Shown: positions 13,982 through 26,552, counted from the first letter of the stretch. The stretch is 64,000 nucleotides of DNA from Variovorax paradoxus (GCF_022009635.1 NZ_CP091716.1:5911501-5975500); one strand, 5' to 3'. A program made the numbers and translations. Notes: a model not told the origin generated them from the letters alone.

Positions 13982-15352
13982 ATGAGCAGCACGATGAATC
14001 CCGTCGCTCCCACCGCACATCTCGCGTCAGATGTGCGGGCGGGCCGCCTCGACCCCGCGCAGTACGCCAAGAACTTCTGCGACGCCCATCCGCCATTGAA
14101 CGTGGTGCAGGCCAACATCGAGGCCGAGCGCTGCTACTACTGCTACGACGCGCCGTGCCAGACGGCCTGCCCCACGGGCATCGACATTCCCACCTTCATC
14201 CGCCGCATCGCCGACGGCAACCTGCGCGGCGCCGCGCGCACCATCCTCGAAGAGAACCCACTGGGCGGCATGTGCGCCCGCGTCTGCCCCACCGAGGTGC
14301 TGTGCGAGCAGGCCTGCGTGCGCAACACCAACGAGAGCAAGCCGGTGGAAATCGGCCTGCTGCAGCGGCACGCGACCGATGCCTTCTTCGAGAAGCCCGG
14401 CACGCCGCTGTTCGTGCGCGCGGCCGACACCGGCCGGCGCGTGGCGGTGGTCGGCGCGGGCCCGGCCGGCCTGGCCTGCGCGCACCGGCTCGCGGTGCTG
14501 GGCCACCAGGTGGTGCTGTTCGATGCGCGGCCCAAGCTCGGCGGCCTCAACGAATACGGCCTGGCGAGCTACAAGACGGTGAACGGCTTCGCGCAGCGCG
14601 AGATCGAATGGCTGCTGTCGGTCGGCGGCATCGAGGTGCGCTGCAACCACGCGCTGGGCCGCGAGCTGCACCTGGATGCGCTGGCCGCCGAATACGACGC
14701 GGTGTTCCTCGGCCTCGGCCTGGCCGGCGTGAACGCGCTGGGCCTGGGCGAGCAGACCGGCGTGCGCGACGCGGTCGACTTCATCGCCGAGCTTCGGCAG
14801 GCCGCCTCGCCGGCCGACGTGGCCATCGGCCGGCATGTGGTGGTGATCGGCGGCGGCATGACTGCGGTCGATGCCGCGGTGCAGTCGCGCAAGCTGGGCG
14901 CGGAAGACGTGAGCATCGTCTACCGCCGCGGCCAGGAGAGCATGGGCGCCTCGGCCGACGAGCAGAGCTGGGCCAAGGAAAACGGCGTGCGCATCATCCA
15001 CTGGGCCGCGCCCAAGGCCCTGCGCGCCAAGGGCGGCGTGCTGCGCGGCATCGACTTCGCGCGCACCGCGCTGGCCGGCGGCAAGCTGGTCGAGACCGGC
15101 GAAAGCCTCGCGCTGCAGGCCGACATGGTGCTGTGCGCCATCGGCCAGAGCTTCATTGCCACGGTGCTCGAGGACAGCGGCGTGCAGCTGCAGGGCGGGC
15201 GCATCAGCACCGACACCGAAGGCCGCAGTTCGCGGTCCAAGGTATGGGCCGGCGGCGACGCGCGCTTCGGCGGACGCGACCTCACGGTCGAGGCAGTGGA
15301 AGACGGCAAGCAGGCCGCGCTGTCCATCGACCGGCATCTGCGCGCGGCCTGA
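13982..15352 (+). CDS. preT: NAD-dependent dihydropyrimidine dehydrogenase subunit PreT
   Basis: A 456-aa flavin and iron-sulfur subunit that takes electrons from NAD(P)H for reduction of uracil or thymine by PreA. The N-terminus holds two cysteine clusters, C51/C54/C59/C63 and C98/C102/C108/C112, expected to bind two [4Fe-4S] centres. A FAD-binding VGAGPAG follows at 158-164, and an NAD-binding VIGGGMTAVDAA motif lies at about 290. It resembles GltD and the N-terminal half of mammalian dihydropyrimidine dehydrogenase. First gene of the rightward pyrimidine operon, starting 67 bp after the RutR-type operator. The cytoplasmic heteromer with PreA performs the first step of reductive degradation. 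Confidence 0.94.
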   Translation: MSSTMNPVAPTAHLASDVRAGRLDPAQYAKNFCDAHPPLNVVQANIEAERCYYCYDAPCQTACPTGIDIPTFIRRIADGNLRGAARTILEENPLGGMCARVCPTEVLCEQACVRNTNESKPVEIGLLQRHATDAFFEKPGTPLFVRAADTGRRVAVVGAGPAGLACAHRLAVLGHQVVLFDARPKLGGLNEYGLASYKTVNGFAQREIEWLLSVGGIEVRCNHALGRELHLDALAAEYDAVFLGLGLAGVNALGLGEQTGVRDAVDFIAELRQAASPADVAIGRHVVVIGGGMTAVDAAVQSRKLGAEDVSIVYRRGQESMGASADEQSWAKENGVRIIHWAAPKALRAKGGVLRGIDFARTALAGGKLVETGESLALQADMVLCAIGQSFIATVLEDSGVQLQGGRISTDTEGRSSRSKVWAGGDARFGGRDLTVEAVEDGKQAALSIDRHLRAA

Positions 15353-15437
15353 CGCCGCGCTTGCCACCTCTTCTTCGCACCCTCTTTCATCCAGCGTCGC
15401 ACATGGCCGCGACACACGGCCGCGACAGGAGCATTTC

Positions 15438-16748
15438 ATGGCAGACCTGAGCATCGACTTCGTGGGCATCCGCAGCCCCAACCCTTTCTGGCTGGCTTCC
15501 GCGCCGCCGACCGACAAGGAGATCAACGTGGTGCGCGCCTTCGAGGCCGGCTGGGGCGGCGTGGTCTGGAAGACCGTGGGCGAAGACCCGAACGTGGTCA
15601 ACGTGCACGGGCCGCGCTATGCCGTGTCCTATGCGGCCGACAGGCGCGTGACCGGCTTCAACAACATCGAGCTGATCTCCGACCGGCCGCTGCGCACCAA
15701 CCTGGAGGAGATGACGCGCGTCAAGCGCAACTGGCCCGACCGCGCGCTGGTGGCCTCGGTGATGGTGCCCTGCACCGAAGAGTCGTGGAAGAACATCCTG
15801 CCGATGATCGAAGACACCGGCTGCGACGGGCTGGAGCTGAACTTCGGCTGCCCGCACGGCATGAGCGAGCGCGGCATGGGCGCGGCCGTTGGCCAGGTGC
15901 CGGAATACATCCAGATGGTGGCCGAGTGGTGCAAGCACTACTCGAAGCTGCCGCTCATCGTGAAGCTCACGCCCAACGTGGCCGACATCCGCCCCGCCGC
16001 GCGCGCCGCGAAGAAAGGCGGCGCCGACGCGGTGAGCCTGATCAACACCATCAACTCGATCATGGGCGTGGACCTGGACGCCATGGCCATGTTCCCCAAC
16101 ACCGGCGGCATGGGCTCGCACGGCGGCTACTGCGGCCCCGGCGCCAAGCCGATCGCGCTGCATATGGTGGCCGAGATCGCGCGCGATCCGCAGACCGCGG
16201 GGCTGCCCATCTCGGGCATCGGCGGCGTCTCGACCTGGCGCGACGCGGCGGAGTTCATCGCGCTGGGCAGCGGCTCGGTGCAGGTGTGCACCGCCGCCAT
16301 GGTGTACGGCTTCAAGATCGTGCAGGACCTGTGCGACGGCCTTTCCAACTTCATGGACGAGAAGGGCTACCAGAACCTCGAGCAGCTGCGCGGCCGCGCC
16401 ATCGGCAGCATCACCGACTGGAAGGAGCTCAACCTCAACCACGTCGACAAGGCCGTGATCCACCAGGACGCCTGCATCCAGTGCGGCCGCTGCCACGTGG
16501 TGTGCGAGGACACCTCGCACCAGGCCATCACCGCCACCAAGGACGGCATGCGCTACTTCGAGGTGAAGGAAGAAGAGTGCGTCGGCTGCAACCTGTGCGT
16601 GTCGATCTGCCCGGTGCCCGGCGCGCTGTCGATGCGCACCCTGAAGCCCGGCGAGGTGGACGCGCGCACCGGCCATCCGGTGGTGGCGCAGTACGCCAAC
16701 TGGACCACGCACCCGAACAACCCGATGCGCGCCGACCAGCACGCCTGA
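15438..16748 (+). CDS. preA: NAD-dependent dihydropyrimidine dehydrogenase subunit PreA
   Basis: A 436-aa catalytic subunit reducing uracil or thymine to the 5,6-dihydro form. It has an FMN-binding TIM barrel like dihydroorotate dehydrogenase, with the catalytic Cys138 in NFGCPHGMSERGMG (equivalent to Cys671 of mammalian DPD). A C-terminal ferredoxin domain carries two [4Fe-4S] motifs, C346/C349/C352/C356 and C381/C384/C387/C391. The ATG at 15438 follows CAGGAG by 6-7 nt; the open frame upstream lies over the preT gene and is not used. Located 85 bp after preT in the same operon. Confidence 0.95.
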   Translation: MADLSIDFVGIRSPNPFWLASAPPTDKEINVVRAFEAGWGGVVWKTVGEDPNVVNVHGPRYAVSYAADRRVTGFNNIELISDRPLRTNLEEMTRVKRNWPDRALVASVMVPCTEESWKNILPMIEDTGCDGLELNFGCPHGMSERGMGAAVGQVPEYIQMVAEWCKHYSKLPLIVKLTPNVADIRPAARAAKKGGADAVSLINTINSIMGVDLDAMAMFPNTGGMGSHGGYCGPGAKPIALHMVAEIARDPQTAGLPISGIGGVSTWRDAAEFIALGSGSVQVCTAAMVYGFKIVQDLCDGLSNFMDEKGYQNLEQLRGRAIGSITDWKELNLNHVDKAVIHQDACIQCGRCHVVCEDTSHQAITATKDGMRYFEVKEEECVGCNLCVSICPVPGALSMRTLKPGEVDARTGHPVVAQYANWTTHPNNPMRADQHA

Positions 16749-16840
16749 GCAAGGACACGAACCCGGCGCAGACCGGGCGACGGCAGGAGGGGAACGACAA
16801 CACGGCAAAGACCACAACACACGTTCAGGAGACAACCCAC

Positions 16841-19802
<2,962 letters not shown>

Positions 19803-19822
19803 ATCCCCAAGGAGTCTTCGAC

Positions 19823-21079
19823 ATGAATGCAGTAGTGGAAAAGCAGGTGCTCAAGATCAACGGCGAGCGCCTGTGGAACTCGCTGATGGAGCTGGCGTGC
19901 ATCGGCGCCACGCCCAAGGGCGGCGTCAAGCGGCTGGCGCTGACCGATCTCGACAAGCAGGGGCGCGACCTCGTGGTGTCGTGGGGCAAGGAGGCGGGGC
20001 TATCGATCACGGTCGACAAGATCGGCAACGTCTTCATGCGCCGCGAGGGCACCAACCCCGCGCTGCCGCCCATCGTGTCGGGCAGCCACATCGACACCCA
20101 GCCGACCGGCGGCAAGTTCGACGGCAACTATGGCGTGCTCTCTGCGCTGGAGGTGGTGCGCACGCTGAACGACCAGGGCATCCGCACCGAGGCACCCATC
20201 GAGGTCGCGTTCTGGACCAACGAGGAAGGCTCGCGCTTCGTGCCGGTGATGATGGGCTCGGGCGTGTTCTGCGGCGCCTTCAGCCTTGAGCACGCCTACG
20301 CCGCGAAGGACACCGAAGGCAAGACGGTGCGCGAGGAACTGGAGCGCATCGGCTACGTCGGCCCGCAGACGCCGGGCGACCACCCCATCGGCGCCTACTT
20401 CGAGGCCCACATCGAGCAGGGCCCGGTGCTGGAAGACGCGGGCAAGGTGATCGGCGTGGTGCCCGCGGTGCTGGGGCTGTCGTGGTACGACTGCGTGGTC
20501 ACCGGCATGGAAGCCCATGCGGGGCCGACGCCGATGCACCTGCGCCGCGACGCGCTGCAGGTGGCGACGCGGATCATGCAGGAGGTGGTGGCCATCGCCT
20601 ACAGCTACCAGCCGTACGGCCGGGGCACGGTCGGCATGGTGCAGGTGCACCCGAACAGCCGCAACGTGATTCCGGGGCAGGTGAAGTTCTCCATCGACCT
20701 GCGCAACGTGAACGACGAGCTGCTCGACCGCATGCACGCGGAGATCCTCGCGTTCGTGGAACGCACGGCCCGCGAGACCGGGCTGGGCGTGACCATCGAG
20801 CGGGTGTCGTACATACCGCCCTGCCCGTTCCACCCCGACTGCGTGGACGCGGTGCGGCGCGCGACCGAAGTGCTGGGCTACTCGACGATGGACGTGGTGT
20901 CGGGCGCGGGCCACGACGCGATCTACGCGGCGCGGCTGGCGCCGGCCGGCATGATCTTCGTGCCCTGCAAGGACGGCATCAGCCACAACGAGATAGAAGA
21001 CGCGCAGCCCGACCACCTGACGGCCGGCTGCAACGTGCTGCTGCACGCGATGCTGGAAAGAGCGAAACGCGTGGACTGA
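19823..21079 (+). CDS. Zn-dependent carbamoyl-amide hydrolase, beta-ureidopropionase role
   Basis: A 418-aa M20-family amidohydrolase of the HyuC/allantoate amidohydrolase group. Metal ligands include His89 in GSHIDTQP, Asp100 in GKFDGNYG, Glu134/Glu135 in TNEEGSRF and a late His in DGISHNE; the dimer-interface segment HAGPTPM is present. It would release ammonia and CO2 from N-carbamoyl-beta-alanine or N-carbamoyl-beta-aminoisobutyrate, the last step of reductive pyrimidine breakdown. The ATG at 19823 has AAGGAG 9-10 nt upstream. Operon position makes the beta-ureidopropionase role likely; N-carbamoyl-L-amino acid hydrolase activity is an alternative. Confidence 0.92.
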   Translation: MNAVVEKQVLKINGERLWNSLMELACIGATPKGGVKRLALTDLDKQGRDLVVSWGKEAGLSITVDKIGNVFMRREGTNPALPPIVSGSHIDTQPTGGKFDGNYGVLSALEVVRTLNDQGIRTEAPIEVAFWTNEEGSRFVPVMMGSGVFCGAFSLEHAYAAKDTEGKTVREELERIGYVGPQTPGDHPIGAYFEAHIEQGPVLEDAGKVIGVVPAVLGLSWYDCVVTGMEAHAGPTPMHLRRDALQVATRIMQEVVAIAYSYQPYGRGTVGMVQVHPNSRNVIPGQVKFSIDLRNVNDELLDRMHAEILAFVERTARETGLGVTIERVSYIPPCPFHPDCVDAVRRATEVLGYSTMDVVSGAGHDAIYAARLAPAGMIFVPCKDGISHNEIEDAQPDHLTAGCNVLLHAMLERAKRVD

Positions 21080-21097
21080 AGCGTGGACTGACGCTTC
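21078..21097. terminator. short hairpin between convergent genes
   Basis: GAAGCGT and ACGCTTC form a perfect 7-bp stem with a 6-nt loop, overlapping the stop of the hydrolase gene and abutting the stop of the acyl-CoA dehydrogenase. Only TTA follows on the plus strand, so it is a weak bidirectional terminator candidate. Confidence 0.4.
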
Positions 21098-22315
21098 TTA
21101 CTGGTACGCCGCCAGCTCCTGCTTGGCGATGGCGTTGCGGTGTACCTCGTCGGGGCCGTCGGCCACGCGCAGGTGGCGCTCGTAGGCGTAGAAGTGGGTG
21201 AGCAGCGTATCCTGGCTCAGGCCCATCGCGCCGAAGGCCTGCATGGCCCAGTCGATCACCTTCACGCAGTTGTTGGGCGTGAGCACCTTGATCATCGCGA
21301 TTTCCTTCGCGGCGACTTTGTTGCCCACGGTGTCCATGCGGTAGGCGGCGTTGAGCACCATCCAGCGAGACTGCTCGATGAGCATGCGCGACTCGGCAAT
21401 GCGTTCGCGCCACACGCCCTGCTCCGACAGCGGCTTGTGGAAGGCGGTGCGCGACACCAGCCGCTGGCACATCATCTCCAGCGCCGACTCGGCCATGCCG
21501 ATGGCGCGCATGCAGTGGTGGATGCGGCCCGGGCCGAGACGGCCCTGCGCGATCTCGAAGCCGCGGCCTTCGCCCAGCAGGATGTTCTCGACCGGCACGC
21601 GAACGTTGTCGAACACGATCTCGGGGTGGCCGAAGGGCGGGTCGTACATGCCGAGCAGCTGCATGTCGCGCACGATGGTCACGCCGGGCGTGTTCTTCGG
21701 CACCAGGATCATCGACTGCTGTTTGTGGCGGTCGGCGTTGTCGGGGTCGGTCTTGCCCATGAGCACGAAGATTTCGCAGCGCTCGTGCATGGCGCCGGTG
21801 ATGTACCACTTGCGGCCGTTGATGACGTATTCGTCGCCTTCGCGGCGGATGCTGCAGCGGATGTTGGTGGCGTCGCTCGAGGCGACCTCGGGCTCGGTCA
21901 TCGCGAACGAGGAACGGATTTCGCCCGCGAGCAGCGGCTTCAGCCAGCGCTCCTGCTGGGCCTTGGTGCCGTAGCGCGCCAGCACTTCCATGTTGCCGGT
22001 GTCGGGTGCGGAGCAGTTGAATATCTCGGCGCACCAGTAGCGCCGGCCCATGATCTCGCACAGCGGCGCGTATTCGACGTTGGTCAGGCCCGGGCCGTGT
22101 TCGGCCTCGGGCAGGAACAGGTTCCACAGCCCGCGCTCGCGCGCCTTGGCCTTGAGGCCGGCCATCATCGGCAGTTCGGCATAAGGGCGGCCCGCGCGTG
22201 CATTGGCGGCCAGCTCTTCCTCGCGGCGCTTTTCGTTCGGATAGACGAACTCGTCCATGAACTTGAGCAACTCGTCGCGCAGCGCGATCACCTTGGGTGT
22301 GAATTCGAAATGCAT
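21098..22315 (-). CDS. acyl-CoA dehydrogenase family protein
   Basis: A 405-aa FAD-dependent acyl-CoA dehydrogenase of the ACAD10/11-like branch. It shows the N-terminal helical domain, the FAD/substrate segment [17 protein letters not shown], the beta-domain stretch [10 protein letters not shown] and the C-terminal FAD-contacting segment [11 protein letters not shown]. It ends [18 protein letters not shown], typical of this branch. It would introduce a trans-2,3 double bond into an acyl-CoA, passing electrons to ETF. No thiolase or hydratase lies nearby, so the substrate is open. Monocistronic, convergent with the pyrimidine operon and divergent from the NUDIX gene. Confidence 0.92.
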   Translation of the reverse strand: MHFEFTPKVIALRDELLKFMDEFVYPNEKRREEELAANARAGRPYAELPMMAGLKAKARERGLWNLFLPEAEHGPGLTNVEYAPLCEIMGRRYWCAEIFNCSAPDTGNMEVLARYGTKAQQERWLKPLLAGEIRSSFAMTEPEVASSDATNIRCSIRREGDEYVINGRKWYITGAMHERCEIFVLMGKTDPDNADRHKQQSMILVPKNTPGVTIVRDMQLLGMYDPPFGHPEIVFDNVRVPVENILLGEGRGFEIAQGRLGPGRIHHCMRAIGMAESALEMMCQRLVSRTAFHKPLSEQGVWRERIAESRMLIEQSRWMVLNAAYRMDTVGNKVAAKEIAMIKVLTPNNCVKVIDWAMQAFGAMGLSQDTLLTHFYAYERHLRVADGPDEVHRNAIAKQELAAYQ

Positions 22316-22446
22316 GGTGCGTCCTTCAACAAAGTGCGTTCGAAGTTAAGCGGCGCACCGGGTTTCGCACGGTCCTTCGCGCGACAGCCGCGCGGTGCCG
22401 CTGTCACCTGTGTGCCAGCGGCCGGCCGGCGCGAGAATGGCGGCCC

Positions 22447-23772
22447 ATGAACACCCAGAACAACGAGACCCCGCAAAAACCGGCTGCCGCGCGCCCCGTG
22501 CGCAACGCGGCCACGCTCATCGTGCTGCGCGACGGCGCGCGCGGCCTCGAGGTGCTGATGCTGCGCCGCGCCGAGAAGGCCAACGACCAGAACAGCGGCG
22601 CCAGCGTGTTCCCTGGCGGCGTGATCGATGCGCACGACCGCGGCCTGCACGGCCACTGCAGCGGCATGGACGACAAGACGGCGAGCGAGCGCCTCGCGGT
22701 GCCCGAGGGCGGGCTCGACTACTACGCAGCGGCGATCCGCGAATGCTTCGAGGAAGCCGGCCTGCTGTTCGCGACGGACAAGGCGAGCCAGGGCCGGCTG
22801 GTGGCGCTCGACGGCATGCCGGCCGAACGGCTCTCGGCCATGCGCCACGCGGCGGAGCAAGGCACCGACGCGCTGCTCTCAATGTGCGAGAGCCACGGCT
22901 GGCAGCTCGCGGCCGACCGGCTCGCCTACTTCACGCACTGGCTCACGCCGCCGGGCATGCCGCGCCGCTTCGATACCCGCTTCTTTTTGGCATCGATGCC
23001 CGATGCGCAGACGGTGCGCCCCGACGGGCGCGAGACGGTCGAGCACATGTGGCTGCAACCGGCCGAGGCCGTCGCCCCGGTGCGCGGGCTCAAGCTGATG
23101 AACGTGACGCGGCGCATCCTCGAGCAGCTCGCGCAGTTCCGCAGCGTGCAGGAGCTCATGGACCATGCGCGCGGGCTGAAGCACATTCCGCGCGTCATGC
23201 CCCGGCTCGCGGATGGCCCCAAGGGACGGCGGCCGGTGAACATGGAAGAGCCCGCGTACGACGAAGTCGGCCGCGTCGACCCCGACGGCGAAGGCGGCGG
23301 GCGCTATGCGCACGAAGCCGGGCTGGCGATGCGGCTGTCGGCGCGGGTCTGGCGGGTCACCGGGCCGGCCGATGCATCGGGCGCGCTGCCGCACAGCTAT
23401 TTCGCGGGCGTCGAGGGCGGCGACTGCGTGCTGATCGACCCCTCGCCCGCGAGCCCCGCGCACATCGCGGCGCTGCGCGATGCAGCGCCCGGCCAGGTGC
23501 GATGGATCTGGTCGACGCTGGCGCGCCCGCTGGAAGACGCAGCGCGCGAAGCCTGGCCCGAGGCGTCCGCCGTGCAGCCTGCGGCGGGCGAACGGCTCGA
23601 CCTTGGCGGCGCCACGCTGCATGTGCTGAACGGCGAGGAGGGCCCGCAGTTCCTGCTGGCCGAAGACAGCACGCTGTTCACCGGGGTGGCCGCCACCGCT
23701 GTCGGCACCGCCGACTGGATCGCACCGCGCCACGGATTCCTGCGCCGCCACGCCAAACCGTCAATGCCGTAA
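22447..23772 (+). CDS. NUDIX hydrolase fused to a degenerate metallo-beta-lactamase domain
   Basis: A 441-aa two-domain protein. The N-terminal part (about 20-240) is a NUDIX domain of the NUDT19 kind: FPGGVIDAHD is separated by an insertion from RECFEEAGLLF, the metal-binding core, so cleavage of a CoA- or nucleotide-diphosphate is expected. Residues about 295-440 follow a metallo-beta-lactamase layout (YFAGVEGGDCVLIDP, then LFTGVAATAVG), but where HxHxDH should be it reads STLARPLEDAA, and the TPGHT and GD segments are also lost. The tail is therefore probably non-catalytic. Related fusion proteins are found in relatives; which substrate is used is unknown. ATG chosen 131 bp from the divergent dehydrogenase start. 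Confidence 0.85.
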   Translation: MNTQNNETPQKPAAARPVRNAATLIVLRDGARGLEVLMLRRAEKANDQNSGASVFPGGVIDAHDRGLHGHCSGMDDKTASERLAVPEGGLDYYAAAIRECFEEAGLLFATDKASQGRLVALDGMPAERLSAMRHAAEQGTDALLSMCESHGWQLAADRLAYFTHWLTPPGMPRRFDTRFFLASMPDAQTVRPDGRETVEHMWLQPAEAVAPVRGLKLMNVTRRILEQLAQFRSVQELMDHARGLKHIPRVMPRLADGPKGRRPVNMEEPAYDEVGRVDPDGEGGGRYAHEAGLAMRLSARVWRVTGPADASGALPHSYFAGVEGGDCVLIDPSPASPAHIAALRDAAPGQVRWIWSTLARPLEDAAREAWPEASAVQPAAGERLDLGGATLHVLNGEEGPQFLLAEDSTLFTGVAATAVGTADWIAPRHGFLRRHAKPSMP

Positions 23773-23806
23773 GAATTCCGTGGCATGCATCGTGCAAGAT
23801 CGCACC

Positions 23807-26026
23807 ATGCTTCCCCTGTCTCCCGACGCGCTGCGCCAGCGGCTGCGGTCCTTTGCTTCCCGCGCGCAGCCCGTGCGCATCCTGCTCACGCTCGGCAGCC
23901 TCATGGCGCTGTGCGGCTTCACCGGCCATCCCGACGCGGTGATCCCCCTGTTCCTCGGCGCCATTGCCAGCGCGCTCGCCGAAACCGACGACAGCTGGCG
24001 CGGCCGGCTGCGCGCGCAGGTGGTCACGCTGGCCTGCTTCGCGGCCATCGCGTTCGCGGTCGAGGCGCTGTTCGGCCTGCCGTGGCTGTTCATCACCGCG
24101 TTCGCGCTCGCGGCCTTCTGCCTCACGATGCTGGGCGCGGTGGAGGCGCGCTACAAGGCCATCGCGTACGCGACGCTGATCCTCGCGATGTACGCCACGC
24201 TCGGCATCGAGAACATGGCCTCGCACGGCACGGCGGCCCTGCGGGGGCGCGAACCGTTGCTGCTGCTGGCGGGCGCGGCCTGGTACGGCGTGTTCTCGGT
24301 GCTCTGGTGCGCGATTTTTCCGGCGCAGCCGGTGCAGGCGCGGCTGGTGACGCTGTTCACGGTGCTGGGCAACTACGTGCGCTTCAAGGCCTCGCTCTTC
24401 GAGCCGCTGCGCGGCATCGACATCGAGCGCAAGCGGCTCGCGCTCGCGCAGCTCAATGCCGAGGTGGTGAGCGAACTCAACGCGGCCAAGGAAAGCATCT
24501 TCCGACGCATCGGCGCGCGGGCGCCGACCGGGCGCATCTCGCGCTATCGCGGCCTCTACCTGATCGCGCAGGACGTGCACGAGCGCGCCAGCTCGTCGCA
24601 CGACGACTACAACGCGCTGGCCGACGCCTTCTTCCACAGCGACCTGCTCTACCGCTGCCAGCGCGTGCTGGGCCTGCAGGGACTTGCGTGCCTGCGGCTG
24701 TCGGAATCGATCGCGCGGCGCGAGCCCTTCGACACCGGCACCGAGACCGTGCAGGCCCTGGCCGACCTGCGCAGCGCCATCGAGCACGAGCGGGCCCGGG
24801 CCGTGACGCCCGAGCGGCTGGTGCTGCTCGCATCGGTGGAGGCGCTGGCGCGCAACCTCGCGCAGCTCGACGGGCAACTGGCGGGCGCGAGCCAGCCTTC
24901 GGCGCGCGCCGGCCGAACCGAGATGGGTTTGTTCGACCGCTCGCCGCGTTCCTGGCGCGACGCCGTGGAGCGGGTGCGGCGGCAGCTCACGGTGCGCTCG
25001 CCGCTCTTTCGCCATGCGCTGCGGCTGTCGATCGCGCTGGTGGCGGGTTATGGCGTCATGCAGGTCATCCATCCGGCGCAGGGCTACTGGATATTGCTGA
25101 CCACGCTGTTCGTCTGCCAGCAGACTTACGGCGACACCATCGCGCGCATGGGCCAGCGCATCGCGGGCACGGCGCTGGGCGTGGTGGCGGGCTGGGCGCT
25201 GCTGCAGCTGTTTCCGCAGCCGCTGGTGCAATCGGTGATCGCGGTGGCGGCGGGCGTGGTGTTCTTCGCGACCCGCGCCACGCGCTACCTGCTGGCCACC
25301 GCGTCGATGACGCTGCTGGTGCTGATGTGCTTCAACCAGGTGGGCGACAGCGGCGTGCTGCTGGTGCCGCGGCTGGTCGACACCGCCATCGGCAGCGCGA
25401 TCGCCGGGCTGGCGGTGCTGCTGGTGCTGCCGCACTGGCAGGCCCGACGCATCAACGAACTGGCGGCCACGGCCATGCGCGGCCATGCGGGCTACCTGCG
25501 GCAGATCGTCGAGCAGTACCGCACCGGCGCGCGCGACCACCTCGACTACCGGCTGGCCCGGCGCAACGACCACAACGCCGACGCGGCGCTGTCCACCGCG
25601 GTGTCCGACATGTTCCGCGAGCCGGGCTACGTGCGGCCCCGCGCGGGCGTGGCGCTGCGCTTTCTGATCCGCTCGCACACGCTGCTGAGCTATCTGTCGG
25701 CGCTGGGCGCGCACCGCGCGGCGCTGCCCGACTCGGCGCAGATGGCGGTGCTGCGCGGCGCGGCCGAAGGCGCCGTCGCGGCGCTCGAAGCGCTGGCGGC
25801 GGGCCTGGAAAGCGGCTCGGTGGACGGTCCGCGCGACACCGCGGCCGAGCTGGCGGCACGTTCGGCGCTGGCCCAGGCGACCGCCGCCGGCGGCGAATCG
25901 GACCCGCAGGCGCGAACTTTCCATACAGAGATGGCTCTGATCTGGCTGCAGATCGACGCCTTGCGCACCCATGCAAGCGAGTGGCTGCAGCCCGAGGGCA
26001 GCGAAACGCCGACCGCGCCTGCCTGA
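23807..26026 (+). CDS. FUSC/YccS-family inner membrane protein
   Basis: A 739-aa membrane protein with two hydrophobic blocks: about six segments in the N-terminal 200 residues, and a second set at about 410-560, separated and followed by soluble helical domains. The layout and the stretch YWILLTTLFVCQQTYGDTIARMGQRIAGTALG match YccS/YhfK proteins of the aromatic-acid exporter superfamily. Transport of aromatic acids is known for relatives such as AaeB, but the function of YccS itself is unsettled. An in-frame GTG at 23780 would add nine residues; neither start has a strong ribosome site, so the ATG at 23807 is a mild preference. Confidence 0.88.
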   Translation: MLPLSPDALRQRLRSFASRAQPVRILLTLGSLMALCGFTGHPDAVIPLFLGAIASALAETDDSWRGRLRAQVVTLACFAAIAFAVEALFGLPWLFITAFALAAFCLTMLGAVEARYKAIAYATLILAMYATLGIENMASHGTAALRGREPLLLLAGAAWYGVFSVLWCAIFPAQPVQARLVTLFTVLGNYVRFKASLFEPLRGIDIERKRLALAQLNAEVVSELNAAKESIFRRIGARAPTGRISRYRGLYLIAQDVHERASSSHDDYNALADAFFHSDLLYRCQRVLGLQGLACLRLSESIARREPFDTGTETVQALADLRSAIEHERARAVTPERLVLLASVEALARNLAQLDGQLAGASQPSARAGRTEMGLFDRSPRSWRDAVERVRRQLTVRSPLFRHALRLSIALVAGYGVMQVIHPAQGYWILLTTLFVCQQTYGDTIARMGQRIAGTALGVVAGWALLQLFPQPLVQSVIAVAAGVVFFATRATRYLLATASMTLLVLMCFNQVGDSGVLLVPRLVDTAIGSAIAGLAVLLVLPHWQARRINELAATAMRGHAGYLRQIVEQYRTGARDHLDYRLARRNDHNADAALSTAVSDMFREPGYVRPRAGVALRFLIRSHTLLSYLSALGAHRAALPDSAQMAVLRGAAEGAVAALEALAAGLESGSVDGPRDTAAELAARSALAQATAAGGESDPQARTFHTEMALIWLQIDALRTHASEWLQPEGSETPTAPA

Positions 26027-26088
26027 GCGAGCATCCGTGCGATCAGGTCGGTTGAAAGTGGCCGCGCCGGACAGCCCCTGGCGCGGCA

Positions 26089-26100
26089 GGTAAAATTACC
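26089..26100 (+). promoter_or_regulatory. TAAAAT box in a small palindrome just before a start codon
   Basis: GGTAA-AA-TTACC is a perfect inverted repeat that contains the -10-like TAAAAT (26091-26096). It ends 5 bp before the ATG at 26106, so a transcript from it would be nearly leaderless. No matching -35 is evident. Confidence 0.35.
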
Positions 26101-26105
26101 CCTTC

Positions 26106-26510
26106 ATGTACCGCTGGTTTGCCGCTACTGTCCTTGCCATCATGTTGTCCTGCTACGGCTTTGCCGTGCTTGCCCACAACATGATCGGTGCCGGCCATTC
26201 GCATGCCCAGCAGGCGCAGTCCTCGCAAACCACCCTGACCTCCAAGACGCTCGTCGCCGCCACGTCGCTGGCCGACGAAGCCCTTTCTGACGGCCAAACA
26301 CTGGTCGCCGATGCCGATTCGGCATCGGACGATGCCAATTCGCTCGATGAAGCCGGCTCCGAGCACGCCGAGCTGGTCGACGCCCGCAACGACATCCCTC
26401 TGCCGCTCCTTCTTTCGGAGCAGCCACCCAAGCTCGGCCTGACCACCACGGTCTCGCCGTTCCTCGCCCGGCCCAAGCGGCCACCCCGCGCAGCGTCCTT
26501 CGTCGCCTGA
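26106..26510 (+). CDS. small exported protein of unknown function
   Basis: A 134-aa protein starting MYRWFAATVLAIMLSCYGFAVLAHN, a hydrophobic signal or anchor. A short His segment (AHNMIGAGHSHAQQ) follows at 23-36, and the remainder is acidic, Ser/Ala/Asp-rich and probably disordered, ending in a basic proline tail. I do not recognise a family. It has no clear ribosome site; a TAAAAT box lies just upstream, which fits leaderless translation. The less biased codon use and the clear signal sequence support it as a gene. The His residues could bind metal, but nothing shows this. Confidence 0.6.
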   Translation: MYRWFAATVLAIMLSCYGFAVLAHNMIGAGHSHAQQAQSSQTTLTSKTLVAATSLADEALSDGQTLVADADSASDDANSLDEAGSEHAELVDARNDIPLPLLLSEQPPKLGLTTTVSPFLARPKRPPRAASFVA

Positions 26511-26531
26511 GGCCGCAAGGCCCAGCGTGAC

Positions 26532-26552
26532 CGGGAGCCGCCACGGCTCCCG
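26532..26552 (+). terminator. hairpin after the small exported protein gene
   Basis: CGGGAGCCG and CGGCTCCCG pair as a perfect 9-bp stem with a 3-nt loop, 22 bp after the stop. No T-run follows, so it is a terminator-like hairpin rather than a classical intrinsic terminator. Confidence 0.45.

Noticed and set aside
23784..26055. long plus-strand frame parallel to the FUSC gene
   Set aside because: Arg/Ala/Gly-rich reading in the wrong frame; the FUSC frame has coherent membrane segments.
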